Shown here: positions 8,074 to 18,000 of the stretch, piece by piece
Layout: each line of letters starts with the position of its first letter
Numbering within the stretch: position 1 is the first letter of the stretch
From: Desulfovibrio porci
GTDB lineage: Bacteria; Desulfobacterota; Desulfovibrionia; Desulfovibrionales; Desulfovibrionaceae
Reading direction: 5' to 3'
Assembly (NCBI RefSeq): GCF_009696265.1
Contig: NZ_VUMH01000006.1
Location: 1-64,000 of the forward strand
Length of the DNA: 64,000 nt
Translations under genes and position numbers: made by a program
The notes under the pieces: model-generated
Databases searched by the model: none
Told to the model about the DNA's origin: nothing
What the model saw: the letters and a program-made list of their open reading frames with translations, nothing else

Positions 8074-10614
8074 ATGAAGCAAATTCAGCAAAATCTGGAT
8101 CTCGCGCGCGGCGATCTGATGGATATGGAAAGCCTGCTGTGCAGCGGCCTGACCGCCTTTTTTTCGTTCAGCGGGCATGCCCTGTATTTTCCCACGCACA
8201 ATGCGCCGGAAGCGCCGCAGCTTTTGCCGCGCGAGCGGCGTCTTCTGCTGCCGCTGGTCTGGCGGGAGAAGCCGCTGGGCGTGCTCATGCTCCACGGCGT
8301 GCGCGCGCGTGAAGTCCGGCCGCTGTTGCCCGCGCTGCCGGCCGTGGCCGCGCTCTGCCTGGAAAATCTGGCCCGCGTCAGGGCCGCGCGCACGGACGCG
8401 GGCACCGGCCTGGCCACGGAAGACGCCTTGTTCGCGCGCATGGAAGATGAGGCCGCGCGGGTACGCGCCCATCTGGACGATCCGGCCCGGCCCGACGGCA
8501 GGCCCGCGCCGCTGCACCGTTTGTGCATGGGGCTTGTGGTGCTGCGCTTGCGCAACGGCGAGGATCTGGCCCGCCAGGTCGGCTTTGCCTTTGGCGAGAC
8601 ATTTTTGCGCCGCGTGGCCGAGGCCTGCCGCGCCGCTCTGCCTTCGGACGTGCTGGCCGCCCGCGTGGGACGCCATGAGCTGGCCCTGCTGCTGTCCGCC
8701 AGCGGGCGCGGGGCCTGCCACAAGCTGGCCCGCGCGGCTCTGGGCCGCATGGAAACCGTGAGCCTGCCCGGCCCTCTGACCCGGCAGCCGATACGCCCTC
8801 TGCTCTGTGCCGGACACGCGCTCTATCCCCAGGACATGCAGGGGCCGGAACTGGTGCTGCCCATGTTCGAGCAGGCCCGTCTGCTCATGGCCCGGGCCCG
8901 TCTGGCCGCTGATGTGGCGGCACAGGGGCAGACCGGGGCGGGCGTGGGCGGCGAAAGCCGGATCATGCCCTTTGCCCGTATTCTTCAGGATGGCGGCGTG
9001 GTGCTGGAAAATCTGCCGCTGGGTCGCCTGCGCGTCAGCCTGGGCCGCCAGACCAAGGCCCGCGAGGGCCTGCGTTTCGCGGTCAGGGGAGCGGACGGCG
9101 CGGCCAGGGGCGAAATCGTGCTCCTGCAGGTGCGTGAACCGGATGCCGTGGCCGAAATCCTGCACCTGGAGGACGCGGCCCAGATCCCGGAGCCGGGCGA
9201 CAGCCTGGCGCTGCTGGACGGCCTGCCCGTTCTGAGCCCTCCGGACATGGAAAGCGCGTTGGAAAACGCGGCGGACGCTTCCGCTCCGGGCGAACCGGAT
9301 GCTTTGGAGCGACCGGGCGGCGCGCCGCAAACGGCGGCGGAGCCTGCCGCGCCGAAAGAATCCCCGGCACGGATGCCGTCCTCCGCCGCAACGGAAGAAC
9401 GCGGCAACCGTGGGGAGCATGGCGGCCTGTACGGGCACGGCGACTTTTTAAACCTCTTCAACCGTGAGCGGGAACAATGCGCGCGTTTTACGCTGGCCAT
9501 TGTGCGTCTGGTTCAAAGGAACGAGGCTGGCGGGAACGCCGCGCGCGAACCGGAACACGGCATGCGCAAGGCTCTGGAGCTCTGGCGGGCGCTGCTCGCT
9601 CCTGTCCGGGCCCAATCCGCGCCGCCGGAGGCCGGAGAGGTTGAGGCTTTCGGCGGACGCTACGGCAGCAACAGCCTGATTTTTTTCCATCCCGGCCGTG
9701 CCGCCGAGGACCTGCTGCCCGTGTATGCCCAGCTCTGCGCCGGATTGAAAAAGTACGGCCTGGAGGCCGCCGCCGGGCTGGCGGGTTATCCTTTCCTGCA
9801 GTTCCGCAAGGCGGAAATGCAGGACTGCGCTCTCAAGGCTCTGGAATACGCCCTGCTTCTGCCCGAACCCAAGGCGGGGGTCTGCAATTCCTTGGCGCTG
9901 AACATCAGCGCGGACCGGCGCTACAGCCTGGGCGACGTTTTCGGCGCGGTGGAGGAGTATAAACTGGCCTTGCTGGCGGATGAAGCCAACGTCATGGCCT
10001 GGAATTCTCTGGGCGTGTGCATGGCGGCCCTGGGCCGTCAGCACGAGGCGCGCCGTCATTTTCTGGAGGCCCTCAAGCAGAGCCCGGACGAGACGCGGGC
10101 CGCGCAGATCTGCTATAATCTGGGCACGGTCTGCCAGAATCTGGGCGAGCGGCGGGCCGCGGCCCGCTATTACCGCCAGTGCGTCAAAATCGCGCCGGAC
10201 CATCTTTTTGCCCATATCCGCCTGGGACAGCTCTGCGAGCAGGGGGGCCGCCGCGGCGAGGCGCGGCGTTTCTATGAACGGGCCGCGGCCATTGAAGACG
10301 CCAGGCCGGGCGCGCCCAGCCTGGCCCGACGGCATCTGGCCCGTGTGGCCGCGCGCCAGCGGCGGGGCGGTGAGGCGCGGGAACTGCTGCACGAGGCTCT
10401 GCTGCGCAATCCCAATGACGCGGCGGCCATGCTGCTGCTGGCCAAAATCTACCTGGACGGCAATGAAGACCCGGCCATGGCCGAGCTGCTGGCCCGTAAA
10501 AGCGTGGGGCTGCACGACCGGCCCGAGGCCTGGCAGACTCTGGCCCGCGCCCTGCGCGCGCTGAACCGTGAAGAGGAGGCCCGCGTGGCCGACGCGCGCG
10601 CCCTGCTGGCCTGA
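8074..10614 (+). CDS. TPR protein with two degenerate GGDEF-like regions
   Basis: This 846-residue cytoplasmic protein has no signal peptide. Residues about 110-235 follow the diguanylate cyclase pattern (TDAGTGLATEDALFARM, then FGETFLRRVAEACRAAL), but the GGDEF signature is GRHEL at residues 199-203, so cyclase activity is very unlikely. A second GGDEF-like region (about 455-605) lacks the signature as well. An Ala/Pro/Glu-rich linker (about 390-450) separates them. From about residue 610 there are TPR helices (for example AWNSLGVCMAALGRQHEARR), typical of protein docking. It lies upstream of two giant adhesin genes in the same orientation, about 570 bases away. It could be a c-di-GMP-related scaffold, but this is inference. 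Confidence 0.8.
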   Translation: MKQIQQNLDLARGDLMDMESLLCSGLTAFFSFSGHALYFPTHNAPEAPQLLPRERRLLLPLVWREKPLGVLMLHGVRAREVRPLLPALPAVAALCLENLARVRAARTDAGTGLATEDALFARMEDEAARVRAHLDDPARPDGRPAPLHRLCMGLVVLRLRNGEDLARQVGFAFGETFLRRVAEACRAALPSDVLAARVGRHELALLLSASGRGACHKLARAALGRMETVSLPGPLTRQPIRPLLCAGHALYPQDMQGPELVLPMFEQARLLMARARLAADVAAQGQTGAGVGGESRIMPFARILQDGGVVLENLPLGRLRVSLGRQTKAREGLRFAVRGADGAARGEIVLLQVREPDAVAEILHLEDAAQIPEPGDSLALLDGLPVLSPPDMESALENAADASAPGEPDALERPGGAPQTAAEPAAPKESPARMPSSAATEERGNRGEHGGLYGHGDFLNLFNREREQCARFTLAIVRLVQRNEAGGNAAREPEHGMRKALELWRALLAPVRAQSAPPEAGEVEAFGGRYGSNSLIFFHPGRAAEDLLPVYAQLCAGLKKYGLEAAAGLAGYPFLQFRKAEMQDCALKALEYALLLPEPKAGVCNSLALNISADRRYSLGDVFGAVEEYKLALLADEANVMAWNSLGVCMAALGRQHEARRHFLEALKQSPDETRAAQICYNLGTVCQNLGERRAAARYYRQCVKIAPDHLFAHIRLGQLCEQGGRRGEARRFYERAAAIEDARPGAPSLARRHLARVAARQRRGGEARELLHEALLRNPNDAAAMLLLAKIYLDGNEDPAMAELLARKSVGLHDRPEAWQTLARALRALNREEEARVADARALLA

Positions 10615-11182
10615 GGCGATGCGCGGCTTACCGCGATATAAAGAGTTTAATTTTGTAAAATTACTGTATACAAAAATATTCTTTGTTAAAGATAATTTTT
10701 TGAAGGATAAATACGATAAAGAATATATTTTTATTATAAATTGAAAATTAAAAATATACTATGGCTATAAATCGTATCTTTGTTATCTTGTGTAAGCGGT
10801 AAGCATTATTATTGACTTTTAATTCTGTATCCCGTAGATAGAGATCGCGCGGGTAACAGAGGCCGTCTACAGTCTTTATTCCCGCCGCGCGAGTCGCCTC
10901 AGGGCTCGTCATGCATGTCTCCTTGGACGTTTTCCGTCCCGAAAAGAATTGTCAGCCGCCGGGCATGGTGGCGTGATCAACAGCGCGGCGCCCACGGGCA
11001 CGGCACTCTGGTTGCGCTTTTTTGTTATGGGTCGGCTGTTTTTCTTTCTCGCCTGTCTCCCTTTTTGATTTTGTGCCCCAACCGGCAGTCTCCGCGTGCG
11101 TGTGGCGGCGCGCGCGGGCATGTATTCAGCTTTTCGCGGGAGGGCTGCCCGCGTTCACTATTTTGATGTGAGGAGGAGAAAC
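10615..11182 (+). other. AT-rich spacer and long leader of the first adhesin gene
   Basis: About 570 bases with no gene. The part from about 10640 to 10800 is very AT-rich. A plausible promoter lies at 10812-10840. It would give an untranslated leader of roughly 330 bases. The leader contains a T6 run at 11018-11023, about 160 bases before the start codon, followed by a pyrimidine-rich segment that resembles one before the second adhesin gene. Confidence 0.5.
10812..10840 (+). promoter_or_regulatory. Predicted sigma-70 promoter for the first adhesin gene
   Basis: TTGACT (10812-10817) and TAGATA (10835-10840) are separated by 17 bases, at the edge of an AT-rich block. The predicted start is near 10847. 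Confidence 0.5.
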
Positions 11183-14100
11183 ATGGCGGATATTACCCTT
11201 GCCCGTCCGCAAACGGGACAGCATACAGTACTGGACAGCGCGCCCGACTCTCGCCTGGTTCTGCGGTTTCCCACGGATCAGGCCACCATGGAGCGCTCCG
11301 GCGACAATCTGGTCTTCAGTTTTGACGACGGCTCCAGCATTGAGCTTGCCAATTTTTACACCCAGTATTCACAGGCGAGCATGCCGGACTTTGAAGTGGA
11401 CGGCACTCTGGTGGCGGGCGCGGATTTTTTCAACGCCTTCGGTCCCGACCTGATGCCCGCCGCCGGTCCCGCGGCGGGTGCGGCCGCCCGCGCCGCCCGG
11501 TATAATGAATTCGGCAACAGCGATCTGCTCGACGGTATCAATCATCTGAACGAGCTGGACTGGGGCATGGGTCTGGACAATCCGGCCACAGAAAACATGA
11601 ACGCCCTGGGCACAGTCGGCGGTGAAAGCGCTCCGGCCGTCGAAGTTGGCGGCGTGACGCCGCCACCGGTCCCGCCCGCGTCGGGACCGGATCAGGAACC
11701 GTCTCCTGAACCTGTGCCCTCTCCGGAGCCTGAACCTGAGCCGTCTCCGGAACCGTCTCCTGAGCCTGAACCAGAGCCTGAGCCAGAACCGGAGCCTGAA
11801 CCTGAACCGGAGCCGGAGCCGGAACCTGAACCAGAGCCGGATATCAGCATCGGCAGCGACAGTAAAACGGTGGACGAAGCGGTTGACAAACCCCATACGA
11901 CCCATGGCGTCATTGACGTGGAACTGGCGGGCGCGGGGACGATCACCGTGGGCAACACTTCTTTCGAGGTGCCCGCCGCCGGCGTTTTTAGCCGGACGGA
12001 AACCATTGTTTCCCCGGGTAAGGGCACGTTGGACCTCACTGTGAGCAGAGATGAAAACGGCAAGCTCACGATTCAGTATGAGTACGACATCGCCAAAGGG
12101 GGCGCGGAACACGATAAACCGGAACTGGGCACCAAGGAGGACAAAGAACTTTCGGACTCCTTTGATCTGTCTGTCTCCGACGGCGTCAACACGGCCGGGG
12201 GGCGTCTGGACATCACCATTGTGGACGGCGAGCCCGCGCTTGCATTGAATGAAAAGGGCACCGGAGCCGACACGCATGAGGACGGCAGCGCCGACTTCTC
12301 GGCTTCCTTTGACTTCGACTACGGCATGGACGACCGTGACGGCGCGAATGTCTCCGTCAAGGTGGACGGCGTTGAGGTGGACCTGGAACACAGCGATACG
12401 GTGAGCGTGACGGACGGCGCCGTCTCCTACCATCAGAGCGCCGCCGCCGACACGACGGAATTCGGCACTCGCGGCCAGGCCCATGATGTGACGGTCACGG
12501 TTACGGATGCCGACGGCGACAGTAAAACGGAATCCGTGCATCTGGAAAGCGTGGGCGTGCAGGTGGGCAACGAGGGCGGCAATACCATCATTGGCGGTAG
12601 CGGTTCGGATATCATCATCGGCGATCAGGGTTTGACGCCAGCCGAACAGACAGAGGCCACCTACAATATTTCCCTGGTGCTGGATACCTCGGGTTCCATG
12701 AAGGAATCCCTGGGCAACGGTCAGACGCGCATGCAGGCTTCGGTGGAGGCTCTGAAGAATTTGGTGGATTCCATTGCCGAGCAGAGCGGCAAGGACGGTC
12801 TTACCGTCAACATCCAGTTGGTGGGTTTCAGCAATGAGGCCAAGGACTCCGGCTGGATAACTCTGACGCAGGACAATGTGGATGATCTGAAGGCTTATCT
12901 GGCCACGCTGGCCGCCACACCTTTCGGGGAGACCAACTACGAGGCGGCTTTCGAAAAGGTTCTGGCGGCCTTTCAGTCCTTGCCGGAGAGCCGGGGCGAA
13001 GTTCACAATTCCGTGTACTTCATCTCCGACGGCAACCCGAATTTATTGATGATCAACGGCAAGTCCGTGGGACAGGATTATGTCTATGAGCATGCCGAGG
13101 AACTCGGCTACCCCGGCCTGGTGCATGGCGAATTGCTGAATGGCGATCAAGGTTCCTACTGGAGCCCATGGGCCACGGACGCCCAAATTAACGCTTTCAT
13201 AGAGACGCATCCGGAATATGCCGGAAGCAAGAAGTTTGATGTTCAGATGGCCATCATGGCGGAGGGAAAGCGGCAATATGTGGAATATATTGAAGGACGC
13301 GATAATCCGTTTGACCATTTGGCGGAACTGGGCGTCGGCGTTAATGCCGGTGGTTTCGCCGGTCCCGGTCTGGACAAGGAGACACTGGACAAGTTCGACA
13401 ATACCGGCGGTTCCCAGATTCTGAATAATGTGGACGACCTCAACGCCCTGCTCAATCCCGGCGAGGTTATTCCCGGCATCTTTGCCGGCAAGGATGTTAT
13501 CTACGCCGGAGCGGGCAATGATATCGCCTTTGGCGACCATGTGACCTTGGTCAAGGGCGGCGTAACCCTGGACGGATGGGAAGCCCTGCAGGCCGCCGTG
13601 GCCGCCGCCGGCGGCGATGGAAGCGATAAGGAAAGCGTCTACCGGTTCATCAGCGAACATCCTGATTTCGTCAGTTCCCTGCCCGAAGATTCGGAGCGCG
13701 ACCAGCCCGACCTGCTGCTGGGCGGCGCGGGCGACGACATTCTGGCGGGCATGGGCGGCGACGACGTGCTGTTGGGCGACGGCGACGACGTCAAGACGGC
13801 GGGCGGCGCGGTGGACCAACTCCATACGCTGCTGGGCGGCCATGCCCAGGGTTCGGATCTGACCGCCGGAGTACACGATCTGGTGCAGAGCGGCAAGGCT
13901 GATGAAATCCACAACTTTGTGGACAGGATCGAAGGCGCGGAGATTGAGCACAACACCGACGGCGACGACTATCTCTTCGGCGGTTCGGGCGACGACGTGC
14001 TCTTCGGCATGGGCGGCGACGACAAGCTCTATGGCGGGGACGGCAGCGACGTGCTCTTCGGAGGCTCGGGCAACGACTTCCTGGACGGCGGCAACGATAC

Positions 14101-14497
14101 GGACGTGGATTATCTTTATGGCGGCTTGGGTAACGACATCCTTATGTATCATCCCCATGACGTCATTGACGGCGGCTCGGGCGTGGACGTGCTGCTGGTG
14201 GGCAGTAACGAGGATATGGATCAGCTCTTCCGGAGCGACGGCAGCCTGGACGGCAATGTCAGCAATGTGGAAATGATCGTCAGCGGCGATATCAATGACC
14301 TGACCAGCATGAAGGCCCTGGAGGGCATCGGCGTCACCGTGGGTGACGACAGCGTCAGCTTCGGCGACGGCTGGACGAACGTGGGCGGCGGCCATGACGG
14401 CTATGACGCGTACACCAACGGCAGCGTCACCGTGGAAGTGAGCGCGGACTCCGCGCTGCAGGTCACCATGAACCAGCTGGCGGAGGGCAACAGCTAG
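11183..14497 (+). CDS. RTX adhesin with von Willebrand A domain (LapA/DvhA-like)
   Basis: 1104 residues. ATG 11183 follows AGGAGGAG. The N-terminal module (1-130) is nearly identical to that of the next gene and contains PAAGPAAG at residues 92-99, a LapG-type di-alanine protease site. A Pro/Glu repeat spacer (about 172-218) follows, then Ig-like beta domains. A von Willebrand factor A domain begins near residue 494, with a complete metal site (DTSGS, Asp501/Ser503/Ser505). Calcium-binding RTX nonapeptides (GGxGxDxLxG type) start near residue 844. The C-terminal 130 residues again match the next gene and should carry the type I secretion signal. The likely role is a surface adhesin held in the outer membrane by its N-terminus and released by a LapG-type protease. 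No exporter genes lie in this window. Confidence 0.9.
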   Translation: MADITLARPQTGQHTVLDSAPDSRLVLRFPTDQATMERSGDNLVFSFDDGSSIELANFYTQYSQASMPDFEVDGTLVAGADFFNAFGPDLMPAAGPAAGAAARAARYNEFGNSDLLDGINHLNELDWGMGLDNPATENMNALGTVGGESAPAVEVGGVTPPPVPPASGPDQEPSPEPVPSPEPEPEPSPEPSPEPEPEPEPEPEPEPEPEPEPEPEPEPDISIGSDSKTVDEAVDKPHTTHGVIDVELAGAGTITVGNTSFEVPAAGVFSRTETIVSPGKGTLDLTVSRDENGKLTIQYEYDIAKGGAEHDKPELGTKEDKELSDSFDLSVSDGVNTAGGRLDITIVDGEPALALNEKGTGADTHEDGSADFSASFDFDYGMDDRDGANVSVKVDGVEVDLEHSDTVSVTDGAVSYHQSAAADTTEFGTRGQAHDVTVTVTDADGDSKTESVHLESVGVQVGNEGGNTIIGGSGSDIIIGDQGLTPAEQTEATYNISLVLDTSGSMKESLGNGQTRMQASVEALKNLVDSIAEQSGKDGLTVNIQLVGFSNEAKDSGWITLTQDNVDDLKAYLATLAATPFGETNYEAAFEKVLAAFQSLPESRGEVHNSVYFISDGNPNLLMINGKSVGQDYVYEHAEELGYPGLVHGELLNGDQGSYWSPWATDAQINAFIETHPEYAGSKKFDVQMAIMAEGKRQYVEYIEGRDNPFDHLAELGVGVNAGGFAGPGLDKETLDKFDNTGGSQILNNVDDLNALLNPGEVIPGIFAGKDVIYAGAGNDIAFGDHVTLVKGGVTLDGWEALQAAVAAAGGDGSDKESVYRFISEHPDFVSSLPEDSERDQPDLLLGGAGDDILAGMGGDDVLLGDGDDVKTAGGAVDQLHTLLGGHAQGSDLTAGVHDLVQSGKADEIHNFVDRIEGAEIEHNTDGDDYLFGGSGDDVLFGMGGDDKLYGGDGSDVLFGGSGNDFLDGGNDTDVDYLYGGLGNDILMYHPHDVIDGGSGVDVLLVGSNEDMDQLFRSDGSLDGNVSNVEMIVSGDINDLTSMKALEGIGVTVGDDSVSFGDGWTNVGGGHDGYDAYTNGSVTVEVSADSALQVTMNQLAEGNS

Positions 14498-14532
14498 AGC
14501 ATTTAACACTTGCAATGCTCGTTTCTGAGACA

Positions 14533-14555
14533 GGCGGGCGGACAGCCCGCCTTTT
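14533..14555 (+). terminator. Intrinsic terminator after the first adhesin
   Basis: GGCGGGC, five-base loop, GCCCGCC, then TTTT, 35 bases after the stop codon. Confidence 0.75.
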
Positions 14556-14556
14556 C

Positions 14557-14615
14557 ATGACGCCGGGATCCTGAAGTTTTTTACTGTCGAAAACGCTTCA
14601 GGATCCCGGCGTCAT
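14557..14615. repeat. Perfect 20-bp inverted repeat
   Basis: Arms at 14557-14576 and 14596-14615 are perfect complements (ATGACGCCGGGATCCTGAAG and its complement) around a 19-base AT-richer loop. It lies directly after the terminator hairpin. It may be a second transcription stop or a small repeat element. Confidence 0.75.
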
Positions 14616-15030
14616 ATTATTTTGCGGACTTGTCTTGACTTCTCGTGTGAAAAGGCATAAATAAGAGGTGCACGAGGTGATATTTCGTAGCTCTGGCTGT
14701 ATTTAGTAGCGTTTGCTGCGTACTCCTCATCCCGTAGCGCGGGTCGCCCCCGGACCCGCCTCCCCTTGCTTTTCCGGATGTCGCTTGGCATCCCGAGAAG
14801 AACGAGTCCGCCCCATTGGCGCGGCGGACCGCAGCGCAAGTATCGCAAAGAGCATGGACGACCTGGTCCACGGTCTCTTTTTTTGTTGATGCCTGCTTTT
14901 TTCTCGCCGGTATTCCCGATAATCCCCACGAAACTTCCGCTTTCGCCGCTTGGGCGCATTCACGCGTCGCGGTGGAACTTTACTCTACTGTGGCGCGGAC
15001 TGTCCGTCCGGCCACGACGGGAGGAGACCC
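14616..15030 (+). other. Leader region of the giant adhesin gene
   Basis: About 415 bases with no supported gene. It contains a T7 run at 14878-14884, 147 bases before the start codon, followed by TGCTTTTTTCTCGCC. A similar arrangement precedes the first adhesin. Possible small hairpins before the T run suggest an attenuator, but they are weak. No convincing -35/-10 pair was picked out. Confidence 0.4.
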
Positions 15031-18000
15031 ATGGCAGATATTACCCTCAGCCGTCCGCAAGCGGGACAGCATATCGTTCTGGAAAGCGTGCCCGACTCCC
15101 GTCTGGTGCTGCAATTCCCCACGGATCAGGCCACGATGGAGCGCACGGGGGACAACCTCGTCTTCAGTTTTGAAGACGGCTCCAAGATTGAGCTCGCCAA
15201 TTTTTACACCCAGTATTCCCAGGAAAGCATGCCGGACTTTGAAGTGGACGGCACCCTGGTGGCGGGCGCGGACTTTTTCAACGCCTTTGGCCCTGACCTG
15301 ATGCCCGCCGCCGGACCGGCGGCGGGAGCGGCCGCCCGCGCCGCCCGCTACAATGAGTTCGGCAACAGCGACCTGCTTGACGGCATCAACCACCTTAACG
15401 AGCTGGACTGGGGCATGAACCTGGACCGGCCCTACACCGAAGACGTGGACGCCCTGGGGGTGGTCAGTCCGGATGGCGACGAGGTCAACGTCGCGCCCGT
15501 GATTTCCATCAGCGGCGCGATCAACGTGGTGGAAACCGGCGTCTTTGTGGGCGGCAACGACTACAAGGAGGGCGTCCCCACGGCGGGCGGGCAGGTCAAT
15601 GCCTATGATCCCAACGGCGACGCGCTGCATTTCGCTTTTGTCGCTTCCGACGGCAGCCTGGTCACAAGCATCACCACTGACTACGGCACCATCACCATCA
15701 ATCCTGACGGCTCCTACACCTATGTGCTGGACAACGACAAGGCCAATGGGCTGGCCGAAGGCCAGACGGTGTCCGAAGACTTTACCGTCCAGGTCAGCGA
15801 CGGGCGCGGCGGCGTGACCGAGGCCACCATCACCGTCAATGTGACCGGCACCAACGATATTCCCAGCCTGGAACTGACCAGGGACGAACTTTTCGTCGAT
15901 GTCGACGGCACGCCTGACATGACGGGGAACATCACCGACGGCGGCACGGCTCTGGGCGACGACCCCGATGCCGGACACGATCTTCATTACAGTTTCGGCA
16001 CGGATGCCGACGGCAACCCCATTCTGTCCATTACGGACGACTACGGCACGCTGACCATCGACCCGGACTCGGGCGACTATACCTATACGCTGGACAGGAA
16101 CAGCGACGCCGTAAAAGTTCTGAAGGGCGACGGCGCGGACGACGTGATCCAGCATGTGACCGTGGTGGTCACCGACGAGTACGGCGCGCATGCGGAACGC
16201 CCGCTTGAAGTCGTCATTCGCGGCGCGAATGACGATCCCGTTATTACTGAGGTCGGCAAGGGCGCGCTGGGTGTGGTGGAAAGCGGCGTGGTCGGCGCGG
16301 AGATGACCCCCGTGGACGGCGTCATGAACGACGGCGGCAGCTTTACCGTGTTCGACAAGGACGCCAACGACGCGCAGACGCTTTCCGTGGTCATTGATGG
16401 CCTTGATCCGTCCGAGTACAACGTTTCCACCTCGTCGGACGGCGTCACCACCGTCACCACGGAATACGGCGTGCTCACCATCACGCCCGTCATCGTGACG
16501 GATGCCAACGGCTCCACAACCACGACCTACACCTATATCTTCAACCTGTACGACGAAAACAACCCCGGCTACGGCGACGCGGCGGGCAAGCTCAACGAGG
16601 GCCAGTCGGTTGACCTGCCCTTCCGGCTGACCGTGACGGACGGCGCGGGAGCCTCTGTGCAGCAGGATGTGAAGGTCACGATCACGGGTACCAACGATGC
16701 GCCGGATCTGAGCCTGAGCAATACGAACATGGTGGGCAGCGAGGACGGCGTAGGCCAGGGCACGCATACCGTGCTGGATGACGATGCGGACGGCGCGCTG
16801 GCGGGCGGTAAAACCGTCAACCACAAGTTCAGCATTGAGCACCGGCCCGGAGAAAATGACGACGCCTCCATTGACAGTTCCGTGCCCTCCGCCGATTTCG
16901 GCGACGACGCCGTTTTTGAAACCAAGTACGGCACGCTGACCGTCAAGGCCGACGGCACCTATACCTTCGAGCCTTCCGTTGCGGCCCAGCACCTGGGTGC
17001 GGGTGACGACGTCACGCTGCATTTCGACATCACCGTGACCGACCGTCACGATGCGCACGATACCGAATCCATTACCGTGACCCTCAAGGGCGCGAACGAC
17101 GATCCCACCGGGGACGTTCAGCGCGGTTCCCTGGTGCTCAAGGAATCCGGCGTGGGCGACAAGACGGAAACCGGCATCAATGACGGTTGGGCGGAAGGTC
17201 CGAACCAGGCCAGAATCGACGGCATTTCGGAGGCTGACGGCCAGTTCAAGGTGCATGAAGTCGATACCAACGACACCCTGACCCTGACCGTGAAGGATGC
17301 GAACGGTAATGAGGTGACCCTGACGCGGGACCCCGGCACGGGCGAACTGTACGTCAAGGACGCGTACGGCACCCTGTTCGTCACCGAGACCACCGTCAAC
17401 AACCCCGACGGCAGCCACGACACCACCTACAGTTACCGTTACGAACTGGATAACGACGCGGTAAACGGCCTCAAGCAGTATGATGAGACGGATGGCGCCA
17501 CCCACGTCGAGGGCGAGGACCATTATAGCGGCAAATACACACTGTCCGTGTCGGACGGCAGGCCCGGCTCCACTCCCGCCGAACATGAGGTGGACATCCT
17601 GATCAAGGGCACCAATGACCAGCCCAAGGTGGAATACAGCAAGGTCCACGCCAAGGAAGAAGGCGTGTCCATGGGCAAGGACGGCGACGGCAATACCGCC
17701 ACCACGGACGACGGCAAGGACAACGGCTACGTCTTCCCTGATCATCATCGGGTCGAGGTTTCCGGTCATGTCAACGTGAGCGACCCGGATCAGGACGGCG
17801 GATTCGGGCTTTCCGTGAAACTCGGCGACGAGTTCGCGGGCAAGGACGTCACGCATTACCAGGGTGAAGGCTCAAGCGCCACGCCTTTCGTGGACGCTAG
17901 CGGCAACGCCTTTACCTCCAACATTACCGTGGACCCCGCAGGCTCTTCGGAGACGGACAACGTTCAGGTCATCAAGACCAACTACGGCACGCTGACTTTC

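Noticed and set aside
14680..14760. Possible structured RNA or riboswitch before the giant adhesin
   Set aside because: The conserved c-di-GMP riboswitch signatures were looked for and not found; only a GC-rich potential hairpin is visible.
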